Assembly: GCA_965215385.1 (NCBI GenBank)
Contig: OZ244059.1
Span: 1,922,001-1,986,000, forward strand
Length of the DNA stretch: 64,000 bases
From: JAPORY01 sp965215385
GTDB lineage: Bacteria; Pseudomonadota; Alphaproteobacteria; Rhodobacterales; Rhodobacteraceae
Reading direction: 5' to 3'
Each line of letters starts with the position of its first letter. The first letter of the stretch is position 1. The position numbers and the translations under genes are program-made. Under the pieces are notes generated by a model. It was not told where the DNA came from. It did not search any database and saw only the letters and a program-made list of their open reading frames with translations. Below are positions 38,531 to 47,944 of the stretch, one piece after another.

Positions 38531-38808
38531 TACGGTACTCCCCGGGCCTTGCTAGGCCCGCACTGCCCTCAATCAATTTAGATGCGTCTTTACAAGATCA
38601 AGCAAAAAGACTGCAATACATGACGAGCAACGTTTTGTTTTCGGGGCGAAAATTTTCCGGTTGCAAGCTTATGGACGCAAGCACTTGTAATTTGGCAAAG
38701 GGCGCGATCTTGATCTGCTATCCCGTTTTCGCAAAGGGGGTCGTTTTTTGGGTCATTTGTTCGTCAACAGTCATTTTTGTGCCATCGTCACACTTGCTTC
38801 ATAACAAA

Positions 38809-39073
38809 GAGGCACTTGCAAAAATCGTCTGCCTCGCGATTTTTTCCTGAAAACAGGGATTTTTTTGAAGACCGTGGACATGTGACAACGCTTTGTACAT
38901 TAGACTGTACGCAAGACAAAATACAGAGGAGGTTGCCCCAAGTCCTTATCGAACGCGATAGCCGATATCTGGAAGCGATTTCACGGTGAATTATTCCCCA
39001 ATCTGGCTGAGGATCTCGGCTCGCTGACGGCGAACCACCAGCGTTTTGTTGCGGTTCTGGATATGAAGCCGAC
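38809..39073 (+). mobile_element. IS5/IS1182-type element remnant, 5' end
   Basis: GAGGCACTTGCAAAAATC (terminal repeat), the leader (TTTTTTCCTGAAAACAGGGA, CAAAATACAGAGGAGGTTG) and about 45 codons of transposase (ATATCTGGAAGCGATTTCAC and GTTTTGTTGCGGTTCTGGAT) are nearly the same as the intact copy at 59869-61342 read on its coding strand. Similarity ends at about 39073. It carries no functional transposase. Confidence 0.85.
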
Positions 39074-39616
39074 CGATCACGGAGCAATGACGAAGTGCTG
39101 CTGGGTGGCTTTGTCGTGGCGCAGTGTCGCCATGATCCCGATCTACATGTGATTTTCGCGAGTAACATCAAGGATTTCTTACCCCAACATCGACGGCCTG
39201 ATGTCGCCGAAAAGAACCTTGCGGCTTTGGCGGTGTTGCTTGCCGACCCAAACGCCGCCAGAATAAGCGATCCCGACATAGAAGTACCATTGGAAGAGGC
39301 AAGAGCGCGCAATCATCGGTAAATTCTGCTTGGAACGTGGTTGCGCACTCGCCAAGATGATAATCCCGCGGTCGAGACGCTCATTGACAAGGAACTGGAG
39401 GGGTTTCTCGCCGTATCTCCGGTGAAAGTTTCGCCAACGATGTTTCAGAACTTGTTGAATCGGTGAAACCTAATATCGTGAGTGGCTTGACCTAACTTAT
39501 GGAGGGCTATCAATATGCAATAGGGTCACGAATCGCCAGAATTTGGGGAATCCCAGCCCAGCCCAGCACGGTCGGTGGCACTTGATCGCGGGGCAAGATA
39601 AGGCTAGGATTGAAGA
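39074..39616. other. unassigned stretch after the IS remnant
   Basis: A plus-strand frame (39095-39322) reads LLGGFVVAQCRHDPDLHVIF and PDVAEKNLAALAVLLADPNA, and a second about 39345-39465 ends ELEGFLAVSPVKVSPTMFQN. They could be pieces of one gene broken by an indel. No family recognised. Confidence 0.3.
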
Positions 39617-39850
39617 ATGAACGACGAGCGTGATAATGCATTGGCAATTGCTGAACTTCGCGGGGAAATCAAGGCAATCGGAGGAAGGAACGAAGCAATG
39701 GAAAGTCGCATTGATGCCAGATTAGCCGAAAACAAAGGGGCTATGGATCGTCTTCGTGCTGATATGGCTAAGCGCGAAACGCGGTTGATTTTGGCCATGG
39801 CGGGGATGCTCGCCCTAGCGGTGACGATTCTTGGTTTGTGGCTCGGCTAG
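39617..39850 (+). CDS. small coiled-coil protein with C-terminal membrane anchor
   Basis: 77 residues: an N-terminal charged helical part (NALAIAELRGEIKAIGGRNE then MESRIDARLAENKGAMDRLR), DMAKRETRLILAM, and a final membrane span (AGMLALAVTILGLWLG). The layout recalls DUF1640/Bdr-like tail-anchored coiled-coil proteins, though I cannot show homology. A degraded paralogue lies 220 bases downstream. Confidence 0.55.
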   Translation: MNDERDNALAIAELRGEIKAIGGRNEAMESRIDARLAENKGAMDRLRADMAKRETRLILAMAGMLALAVTILGLWLG

Positions 39851-40065
39851 CCGCCAAACCGGAGAAAACTGGTCACAATTGGCCCGAGGCGGTGGAAACT
39901 GGTCGCTACAGACCCGTTAGCGCGGTGATTCTGCATTAATTCCTTGCCGACGTTCTATCCCCACTCACCGTGATTGCTCCCGATGCCCGCGCAACGGGAG
40001 CAACGCTAGGGGATCGGTTTTGACGAACTTTCGGCTTCTTGACCGGTAAGCGGCCGCGCTGCAAG

Positions 40066-40287
40066 CGCGACAATCCACTGGCGATTATCGAATTGAAAGG
40101 TCAGATCAAAGCGCTGGCGGAACGGGTGGAAACGAAGTAAGCGAAATATCGCACCGACATATCGCATTTGGCAGAGAAGATGGCCGAGCCCGTTAAAGAA
40201 GCCGCACATCGCGAAACGCGATTGATCTTTGCGATGATCGCGATCGTTGGAATTGGTCGAACAATTTTCGGATTCTTGACTGCCTAA
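40066..40287 (+). pseudogene. degraded paralogue of the 39617 coiled-coil protein
   Basis: The frame reads RDNPLAIIELKGQIKALAER, VETK, an in-frame TAA, then AKYRTDISHLAEKMAEPVK, RETRLIFAMIAIVGIGRTIF and GFLTA-stop. It lines up with the upstream protein (DNALAIAELRGEIKAI .. ETRLILAMAGMLALAV). The TAA (40138-40140) breaks it. Confidence 0.6.
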
Positions 40288-40733
40288 GCGCTCGGATTAG
40301 CAATTCAAACTGAGAAAAATTTGCTAGTGCTTTGGTTTGGTTTGATTCCCGCAAGTTATTTCTTCTTGCTTCTTCTCGCGATGTAAATTTTTGTTAGTTC
40401 TGAACTCTGGAGAGACCAAATGGGCAGCAGGCGTGTCACAGATAAGGTGTTTCGGGAACCCGCCGAGGATACGGGGGAGAACGTCTCACGGATGATGAAG
40501 TAAGTTACGGGGGAGACGATCAAATCCATACTTGCAGGGGGATCCCACGCTAATTTTTTTGATTTTTTGTTGGCACGATTTCCCCTTGGTTGCTGCGTGT
40601 TACTTCGCGAGCGTTGTTTCCAAAACGATCGCCGTTCTCACTGCATGAGATTTCATGATCCGTCGGATGGAAAAAATTTTCAAGCCGATCATTTTTTGCT
40701 ATTCCATTTTCGATCGTCGAGACTGGGTGCCGC
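40288..40733. other. intergenic region before the second DUF4338/ISAs1 element
   Basis: About 446 bases. A 27-codon frame at 40421 (MGSRRVTDKVFREPAEDTGE) may be the start of something lost. No other feature was identified; the left end of the transposon should lie here, but I could not pair its terminal repeat. Confidence 0.3.
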
Positions 40734-42494
40734 ATGACCCAGAATGCAAAGAGCCATCCGATTTTGCCCACGGCTCCAGAGAACTTTTCGCTGTCCGGGG
40801 TTGACGTGCGTTTGATTCAACCCCCGGAGCGACTGCGTTTCGATGCGTTGCTGAATGCCCATCACTATTGGGGCTTCCAGCGATTAGCGGGGCGTGGATT
40901 GCGGTCTGTTGCGACCTTTGACGGGCAGTGGCTCGGCTTGGCAACCTGGCAAAATGGTGCCTTCAAATGTCGCCCGCGCGACCGGTGGATTGGCTGGAAG
41001 CCAAATCAGCAGTTTGACCGTCTCGATCTAATTGCGAACAATACCCGCTTCCTCGTTCTTTCAAATCCCGGAGTATTACCGAACTTTGCGTCCCATTTTC
41101 TGGGACAGATGACCCGCAAACTACCGGCCGATTGGCTCGCCGCCTTTGGTCGTCAGGCTCGGCTCGCGGAGACCTTCGATGATCCGGAACCGTTGCAGGG
41201 CACGATGTGCACCGCCGCGAATGGAAGCAAGGTCGGCAAGACCAAAGGGTTTGCCCGATGCAACGGCCGCAAGAAAGAGATCTATGTCAAATCCTTGCGA
41301 CGGGATGCGACCCGATTACGCGCCCGCCTCCCGACCCGAGTCGTGCCCCCCAGGACGCTTCATCTTTGCGTTCGCTCGACAATGAGTTGGCAACCCTTCC
41401 CGATGCGCACCGGGTGCCGGGGAAGAAGCACGCGGTCGCGAGTGTCCTGGCGACCCAAGTGTTGGCCGAACTGGCAAACATGAAAGGCTGTACGGCGGCC
41501 GCCGCGTTCGCCCGCTCGCTCACGCAACAGCCATTGCGAGCCATTGGGGCTTGGCAAAACCCGAAGACCGGTCAATATCTTCCGGGGTCCAAGTCGACCC
41601 TTCACCGGGTTCGGCAATCCATTGACCCCGCGGCTCTTGCGGATGTCGTCTATCGTTGGACCCAACCGCGGCTCCCGCTGGCCAAAGCCTTTGCCGCCGA
41701 TGGTAAACGCCTCCGAGCGGCGAACCGCAATGGAGCGGGGCACTATGAGACCGTAACCCTCGCCGACCACGAAACCAGTGCCCCTGTTGCGATGCTGAAC
41801 GTTCCCGATGCGGTGACATTGCGGCCACACAAGACTGGCGACAACGGGGTGATAGCAGCGGACATCTTATCACCATGGATGCCTTCATACCACGCGCAAG
41901 ACCGCGGCTTTGATTGTCCGCACCGCAGATGATGTCTTTGCCGTCAAGAGCAACGCCCCGGAAACCGTCAAAATCCAGAATGACATCGATTGGGATAGAG
42001 ACGCCACGAGACACGACGCCGCGGAAGGGAGTAGTGATCACGGACGACTGGAACAACGCTCTATTCAAGTCTTAACGCCACCCACCGGTTTGATCAATTA
42101 TCCTGGCGTCCAACAGATTGCTCGAAGCAGACGCCACCGTGAGCCGCTGAAGCCTGACCCCGATACCGCCAAGACGGAGCCATCCGACGATAAGGTGACG
42201 GCTTCTGTGATATCGTCCTTGTCCGCAGACGCTGCGTCACCCAAAGATTTATGACGCGATAACCGCGGGCACGGGTCGGTGGAAAATCGGAATCACCGAC
42301 AACGAGATACGTTCGTTGCTGAAGACGCTGGTCCGAGGTCTATTGGCAATGGGCCTGCGAACCGCGCCACCCGCAACAACCTCGTGCTTCCTGTCGGGTA
42401 GAACAATCAACGACCCAAAGAAGGCTGTGCACAAACGCAGCGGCGCTTGCAGAACGACCGACAACAGGCCATCAAAGCCCTCGTCACCGCATAA
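40734..42494 (+). pseudogene. DUF4338 + ISAs1-type transposase, copy 2, several frame breaks
   Basis: From ATG 40734 a DUF4338 (DruA-like) domain of about 195 residues is intact: PPERLRFDALLNAHHYWGFQ, RLDLIANNTRFLVLSNPGVL, TMCTAANGSKVGKTKGFAR. Near 41320-41345 (a C6 run is at the end) the continuation moves to another frame: LPDAHRVPGKKHAVASVLAT, AFAADGKRLRAANRNG, ETVTLADHETSAPVAM. After about 41870 it moves again (ALIVRTADDVFAVKSNAPET) and ends RDNRGHGSVENRNHRQRDTF, GNGPANRATRNNLVLPVG, the ISAs1 tail. Three or more indels make the transposase part dead. The DUF4338 part is still readable. Confidence 0.75.
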
Positions 42495-43131
42495 CACTCC
42501 CACCATCCGCCATCGCCATAACGGTGCCGGTTAGCGGCCAAGGCTGCTGCGAATACCGGTTGTTCGTGGTTGGAACTCCCTAAAATCAAATGTCAGACGG
42601 TCGCATGGGTCGCGCCAACCGGCAGCGTCACCATAAATTCGCGGCTCTTGACCACACTGGGCGATAAGTCGTAGGATTTTCGCCGCCAAAAGCTATATTT
42701 CTTAGCGTGGGAACCGCCTGAATCCTACCGTTCAGGGGAGGGGTGGACAATGTTTAAAGAATCATCCATACACGACTACCCACGTAAACTGAGTTTATTT
42801 GGGGATGGTGAGACCGGGCGATACTTTGACCACTTATCACTGCGGACACAGCTCAATTTGATGAGCGTTCACAACCAAGTGGTTGAGGGCATTTGGGGGT
42901 ACGAAACCGTCCGGTCTCAAACCATTTCAAGTTCGCGAAATTGAATTGTCTCACCCATAAGAAAAACGGCAACACTTACTATCCACCACCTTTTTGAGTA
43001 AAATCGGTAACCGGAAGAGTGAAGTAATTTCAGGCTTCGGGAAAAACGCCACCTGAGTTATGTTGGTTTGTGACGATTGTCGGCTGTTCTTGGAACTGAT
43101 AACTGAGAAGCTAATCTCTTGGAGTTGCGCA
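42495..43131. other. region between the transposase remnant and greA
   Basis: About 640 bases. It includes one small frame with a strong ribosome site (listed separately). The part just upstream of greA must hold its promoter; no clear hexamers seen. Confidence 0.3.
42750..42944 (+). CDS. possible small hypothetical protein, 64 residues
   Basis: The ATG is preceded by CAGGGGAGGGGTGGACA, an excellent ribosome site. The product begins MFKESSIHDYPRKLSLFGDG and is hydrophilic, with no recognised family. It may be a gene remnant; the ribosome site is the only positive evidence. Confidence 0.3.
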   Translation: MFKESSIHDYPRKLSLFGDGETGRYFDHLSLRTQLNLMSVHNQVVEGIWGYETVRSQTISSSRN

Positions 43132-43602
43132 ATGGAAAAAATCCCATTTACTCCGCAGGGTTATGCGGCCTTGGAAATTGAGCTCAAGACACTAAAGACG
43201 ATTGAGCGTCCGACGATTATTGCTGCCATCGCAGAAGCTCGCGCTCATGGAGACCTGAGTGAAAACGCTGAATATCATTCGGCGAAAGAGAAACAATCCT
43301 TTATTGAAGGGCGAATAAAGGAACTTGATGCTGCGATCGGGCGTGCGAATGTGATTGATCCGTCTAAACTCAGTGGTACCATAAAATTTGGGGCGACGGT
43401 TTCTGTTATTGACGAAGATACTGATGAAGAAAGCACTTGGAAAATCGTCGGTGAGTACGAAGCCGATGTTGAGCTGCGTCTCATCAGCATAAGATCACCG
43501 GTTGCACGAGCGCTGATAGGCAGAGATGTTGGCGATAGTGTTGAGGTTCAGACTCCTAGGGGATGCAAGTCTTACGAGATCAAGGATATCAAATACATTT
43601 GA
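43132..43602 (+). CDS. greA: transcription elongation factor GreA
   Basis: 156 residues from ATG 43132, with GGAG 8 bases upstream; the longer frame from 43060 is dismissed. The N-terminal coiled coil (TPQGYAALEIELKTL; EARAHGDLSENAEYHSAKEK) carries the acidic tip D-L-S-E-N-A-E that enters the RNA polymerase secondary channel. The C-terminal FKBP-like domain follows (SPVARALIGRDVGDSVEV). It rescues backtracked polymerase by stimulating transcript cleavage. Confidence 0.95.
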   Translation: MEKIPFTPQGYAALEIELKTLKTIERPTIIAAIAEARAHGDLSENAEYHSAKEKQSFIEGRIKELDAAIGRANVIDPSKLSGTIKFGATVSVIDEDTDEESTWKIVGEYEADVELRLISIRSPVARALIGRDVGDSVEVQTPRGCKSYEIKDIKYI

Positions 43603-44093
43603 TGCGAATGGTTTCGATAGCTAAACAGCTGTAACCAAGGCCAAAAAAGGGGTGATCACTTTTTTGGAACCAAAGCGGTTATAGCAGCGGTAATGATCTT
43701 GCAGGCATCGACAGGCTTATTGTTGCCAGTTGCTTGTTTTGCGACTCCAACCCCAAAAATAACTCGCTGCTGATTTGGAATAATAGGTCCTTTTTTCTAC
43801 TTCCGAGGCGAGGCACCATTTTTTACATTATCAAAACTGTCACCGAATCGCCGACCGGCCCAAAGTTCAAGTTATTGAATTGAAAACCTAGAGGCCTTGA
43901 CGGACTTTGAGGTTCCGACTTGAGTATTGGTAACACTTGCGCAGACAGCCGTTTTCCCGAAGTGATTAATTCATTACCCTTAGAGTGTACCAGCGATAGC
44001 GAACGCATCGAATGCGCTGTAGAGGTCTCCGGAGCGTTGGTTGATTTCTTATTGCATTGGGGCAATATCTGCTTTTTTTGGACGTTATCGTGA
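43603..44093. other. intergenic region greA / DMT transporter
   Basis: About 490 bases holding the terminator at 43641. A minus-strand frame (43823-44116) of 97 codons overlaps the transporter start and shows no family features. Nothing else is supported. Confidence 0.35.
43641..43667. terminator. bidirectional intrinsic terminator after greA
   Basis: CCAAAAAAG and CTTTTTTGG form a perfect 9-bp stem around GGGTGATCA; the A- and T-runs allow function in either direction. Confidence 0.7.
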
Positions 44094-45029
44094 ATGGCAA
44101 ACATCGAACATGGCACAAATCTCAGGGGTCATGTGGCCATGCTGTGTTTTTCCGCTTTGGTTGCGGGATCTTTTTCGCTCGGCTCTCTCGCCGCAAATGA
44201 GATCGCGCCAATAGCAATTACGACAGCTCGTTTTCTCATTTCGGCAACCATACTTGGCATCGCGATGGTTGCTTTGCGGCACTTTTCGCGCACCGATTTT
44301 TTTGCGCCTTGGCGCTATTTGATCTTGGGGTGTTTGTTAGCAATCTACTTCGTATTGATGTTTGAAGGATTGAAAACTGCGCCGCCTGTGAGCGCAGCGG
44401 CGGTCTTCACTCTCACGCCCATTATGGCTGCTATCATCGGTTATCTACTTCTGCGTCAGATTACGACTGTTCGTATGGCAGTGGCACTAACATTTGGCGC
44501 GACTGGCGCACTTTGGGTTATTTTTCGTGCAGATATAACTGCGCTACTGCAACTCCGCGTTGGTCGCGGTGAATTAATTTATTTCTGGGGGTGTGTCGCC
44601 CACGCAACCTATCCGCCGGTGCTTGTGCTACTCAACCGCGGCGAATCAGCATTAGCTTTTACGTTTGCGACTCTCATTGCCGGTAGTCTTTTGTTAACGG
44701 CCTTGGGGTGGCAGGATATCTTGACCACTGACTGGCTCAATTTACCAATGGTGGTGTGGATCACTCTAGGGTATATTTCGGTCTTTGCGAGTGCATTGAC
44801 GTTCTTACTGATGCAGTATGCTTCTCTGCGTCTTCCGGCCGCAAAGGTCTTGGCTTACACTTATCTTGTTCCTTCTTGGGTGATCCTTTGGGAACTCGCA
44901 CTTGGCAAAGAGGTCCCGCAAATCATCGTACTGGGCGGGGTGGTGATTACCCTGTTTGCGCTCTTCCTGCTGTTAAAGAATGAACAAACAAATCGCGAAC
45001 TTCGACCTAATCGTTTTTCGGGTCGGTAA
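44094..45029 (+). CDS. DMT-family (EamA) membrane transporter
   Basis: 311 residues with about ten membrane spans in two EamA repeats (for example AVFTLTPIMAAIIGYLLLRQ in the first half and YASLRLPAAKVLAYTYLVPS in the second), the standard layout of drug/metabolite exporters. The substrate is unknown. It marks the left border of the defence island. Confidence 0.85.
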   Translation: MANIEHGTNLRGHVAMLCFSALVAGSFSLGSLAANEIAPIAITTARFLISATILGIAMVALRHFSRTDFFAPWRYLILGCLLAIYFVLMFEGLKTAPPVSAAAVFTLTPIMAAIIGYLLLRQITTVRMAVALTFGATGALWVIFRADITALLQLRVGRGELIYFWGCVAHATYPPVLVLLNRGESALAFTFATLIAGSLLLTALGWQDILTTDWLNLPMVVWITLGYISVFASALTFLLMQYASLRLPAAKVLAYTYLVPSWVILWELALGKEVPQIIVLGGVVITLFALFLLLKNEQTNRELRPNRFSGR

Positions 45030-45211
45030 GTTCTGTTTGATCAGAAAAACTAGTTCTTTGGAAACTCACTCCCTCCACAATACGAGAATAGCACCCAAGC
45101 CGTCTGCTCTAAGCGGTCCCGTTCAGTTCGTTGGCGAAACCTTCTTCTGCGGAACGTTCCCGCTCGCTGTTGTCGAACACGCTCTCGTAGATGTTTCCCC
45201 GCTCTTCCTGC

Positions 45212-46306
45212 TCAGAACGGGATTAGGTCACCACTTAGCAAGTCGAGTTCCTGCATCATAGCAGTCAAATCCCCCGTTACTACTTCAAAGTTGGCAACAG
45301 GTTTAATTGCAACCATCTGCCTACGCGCAATTTTCTCTGCGATATCCGTGAAAGGTTCTTCCTCGCCAGGCCGTCGCATAAACCCGCATTCGATAAAATA
45401 ACTTGAGAGCTTCTTAAGGGTGATATTCTTGATCTTGAACCTTTTATCCGTATCTATTTTTGATACTTCGGCAGCCAACGCAGATCCGATCTTCACACAG
45501 CTATCTTCCTCTTGCACGAAGTAAGATATGTGACCGAAGTACTCGTTTTGAACCCATTCCATATTGTTGAGGAAAAGAGGAAAGACTGCGATCCAGCTGC
45601 ATCGGATTGTAGCATAGCTCGATAAACTTGCACTGGAATTCGAGGTGTTAGGAACTAGGTCGATCTCCAATAGTTCTTCGATTGAAGGAATTTCTGGCAA
45701 GCGCAGGTTAATCGCCGAATCGCCAAGTCTGTCCCGAAGTCTTGCACTCTCCTTGCGAACATCGTTCAGTTCTTCGAGGATTTCACGACTGGGAACCTGA
45801 TCCCCGCGCACCCACCCCACGCGGGGCTTCGTCGCCTTGGCGTGATCCAGAGCTTCGCGAACTGCCAATTTTAAACTATCGGTCGTATCCCAATTCTTTC
45901 GCAAGCGTCCCTTCGAAGCTTCCTCAATGAAGCGTTCTAAACGCTCGCTCCCTTCTTCGGTCTTCTCGCTTTTGTCATGAGATATGGAGCCACGCTTATC
46001 GTGGACCATAACTAATATCGGGACCCCCTTTGAAACAGCATAGCGGTATTCTTTCTCAGTGTAGCTCATACCGTCCTCAACCACAGTGCTATAGCGTCCT
46101 GCGATAACGAGGACGTAGTAATCACATCTATCAATCAGCGACTTAATGAACTCAAATTGATCTTCATCCGCTGCTGGAAAGGACTCCATTTGAACGGGAA
46201 AATCCCCCGTATTTATAATCACGTCCTGCACCGCGCGCCGCTCTTCCTTTAGATCTTCAAACGAGGAACTAATGAAGACTTGGTATCGTTTCTCATGAAG
46301 GGTCAT
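45212..46306 (-). CDS. DUF4062-domain protein, probable defence-associated
   Basis: 364 residues. The N-terminal domain begins YQVFISSSFEDLKEERRAVQ and has CDYYVLVIAGRYSTV and SYTEKEYRYAVSKGVPILVM: the DUF4062 fold, related to TIR-like/nucleoside-processing domains and frequent in anti-phage genes. A coiled segment follows (around EELNDVRKESARLRDRLG), then a C-terminal half I do not recognise. AAGGA precedes the ATG. It is on the same strand as, and 296 bases beyond, the cysteine desulfurase gene, so it may be an extra effector of the island or a passenger. Confidence 0.75.
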   Translation of the reverse strand: MTLHEKRYQVFISSSFEDLKEERRAVQDVIINTGDFPVQMESFPAADEDQFEFIKSLIDRCDYYVLVIAGRYSTVVEDGMSYTEKEYRYAVSKGVPILVMVHDKRGSISHDKSEKTEEGSERLERFIEEASKGRLRKNWDTTDSLKLAVREALDHAKATKPRVGWVRGDQVPSREILEELNDVRKESARLRDRLGDSAINLRLPEIPSIEELLEIDLVPNTSNSSASLSSYATIRCSWIAVFPLFLNNMEWVQNEYFGHISYFVQEEDSCVKIGSALAAEVSKIDTDKRFKIKNITLKKLSSYFIECGFMRRPGEEEPFTDIAEKIARRQMVAIKPVANFEVVTGDLTAMMQELDLLSGDLIPF

Positions 46307-46602
46307 TGCGTCTATTTCCTTGTTGTTATCGCAAAGCTACAAGAATGGGTGGTCAACCAAATAAATGAAATCGATAGTCAGTCGCTTGAGTCCCCCATTT
46401 AGTTTATTTTGCGCAATTATTCACCCCTTGGTTACCGGCGAGTTTTTGCGGTCTATCCGATGCGTTGCGACGTGAGAGTATTTTTTCTGATACCCTGTTG
46501 ACTTCCTAGTTGTGCTGTCTTTTCTTCGACCTCAGAAATTATTCGACGAGACATTGGGGGTGACTGGGTGGTTTGGTTTGAAGGCTACGCAATTTTTTGT
46601 CT

Positions 46603-47790
46603 TCACACTTGGCATAAGTGGTCATTGCTAATTCCAAACAATGTGCGCTCAATGAGTTGGACGGCGGCGTCAACTTCTTCCTCAGTTGTTCCGTAACCAA
46701 GGCTGAATCGAATAGATCTATCTGCTTGCCTGCTTGTCAGTCCGATAGCTTGAAGCACATGCGACGGCTCTTGAAAACCGCTAGTGCAGGCGGCACCGCT
46801 GGATGCCGCTATGTCTGGTTGGAGTGCTCCGAGAATGTCTTGGGCTAGAAATCTTTCAAACGAAACGTTGGCATTACCGGGGTGTCGCATCGCTCCCGAG
46901 GGAGGTCCGTTTAGTGTGACTTGATACGGGCCGGTTATCAAATTTTTTACGAATCGATCCCGAAGTTGCGCGACTTGCTTGCGATCACCAAATTCTCTCT
47001 CTCCGCTCCTTAAGGTTGCTGCCACACCCATACCAACGCAAAGCGGGGTAGGAAGAGTACCAGACCGAAGATTGTTTTGCTGACCGCCACCATAGATCAC
47101 CGGCTCAATGAAGTCCTGAAGGTCGCGCCGAACATAAAGTGCGCCGATGCCCATCGGACCATACATTTTGTGCGCGGAAAGACTAATCATGTCAATCTGA
47201 TCAGCGAATTGCGACATATCTAGTGCGCAGGGAGCTTGCGCACCGTCACAGTGAAATATAGCCCCGCTAGCTCGCGTTATTTCGCTAATCCTGCCGATAT
47301 CTTGGATTGTACCAATTTCGTTATTCACTGCCATAACGGAGACTGCGAGAACATCATCAGCGATCCGCTCCTCGAGGTGTCCAAGATCGACGCGCCCAAA
47401 TGCATCAATGCGGGTGAATTCAACCGCAATGCCATATTGCCTTTCGATAGCACGACCGACGGCAAGAACGCATTTGTGCTCAATTGGACTCATCAAGATT
47501 CGACGCCGAGGACCATTCGCTGCCCGTCTAGCCAAACCAAGTAGCGAAAGATTGTTGGCCTCGGTCGCGCCCGATGTGAAGACAATTTCATCCGTATCAG
47601 CGCCTATAAGCGTAGCGACTCGATGAGCGGCTAAGCCTACCGCCTCCGCCGCTTTCCAACCAAGCACATGATCACTTGCGTGCGGATTCCCGAAAGCTCC
47701 TCCGAAGTAAGGAAGCATTTGCTCCAAAACTCTCGCGTCCATTGGAGTCGTCGCTTGATAATCGAAATAATACGTTCTCTCGCTCGCCAT
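46603..47790 (-). CDS. sspA: cysteine desulfurase, SspA/DndA type
   Basis: 395 residues from ATG 47790 (a GTG three codons upstream is the alternative). Class V aminotransferase fold: YYFDYQATTPMDARVLEQML, FTSGATEANNLSL, the HCDGAQAP stretch, the PLP lysine in SLSAHKMYGPMGIGAL, and the sulfur-carrying Cys in SSGAACTSGF. It is IscS/NifS-like, and its divergent position 150 bases from the sspBCD operon argues that it delivers sulfur to DNA phosphorothioation rather than to iron-sulfur clusters. No isc or suf gene lies nearby. Confidence 0.8.
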   Translation of the reverse strand: MASERTYYFDYQATTPMDARVLEQMLPYFGGAFGNPHASDHVLGWKAAEAVGLAAHRVATLIGADTDEIVFTSGATEANNLSLLGLARRAANGPRRRILMSPIEHKCVLAVGRAIERQYGIAVEFTRIDAFGRVDLGHLEERIADDVLAVSVMAVNNEIGTIQDIGRISEITRASGAIFHCDGAQAPCALDMSQFADQIDMISLSAHKMYGPMGIGALYVRRDLQDFIEPVIYGGGQQNNLRSGTLPTPLCVGMGVAATLRSGEREFGDRKQVAQLRDRFVKNLITGPYQVTLNGPPSGAMRHPGNANVSFERFLAQDILGALQPDIAASSGAACTSGFQEPSHVLQAIGLTSRQADRSIRFSLGYGTTEEEVDAAVQLIERTLFGISNDHLCQV

Positions 47791-47854
47791 ATGACACACA
47801 GTTGTAAGTACTGCCGAAGCTTCGATCTACAATTTCTTCGCTTTGCTAGGATTT

Positions 47855-47872
47855 CTGGAACACATGTTCCAG
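47855..47872. promoter_or_regulatory. perfect palindrome, candidate operator between sspA and sspB
   Basis: CTGGAACA-CA-TGTTCCAG: 8-bp arms, 2-base spacer, in the 154-base divergent region, ending 8 bases before the -35 of the sspB promoter. It contains GAAC-N4-GTTC. Confidence 0.6.
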
Positions 47873-47880
47873 TTTTGATC

Positions 47881-47908
47881 TTGACCCTAACTCATTCGGT
47901 ATTATACA
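47881..47908 (+). promoter_or_regulatory. candidate sigma70 promoter of sspBCD
   Basis: TTGACC (47881-47886), 16-base spacer, TATACA (47903-47908); the expected start point is about 30 bases before the sspB ATG. Confidence 0.5.
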
Positions 47909-47944
47909 GTCAATCTGGATCAAACTTCCAGTAAGAGAAACTGT

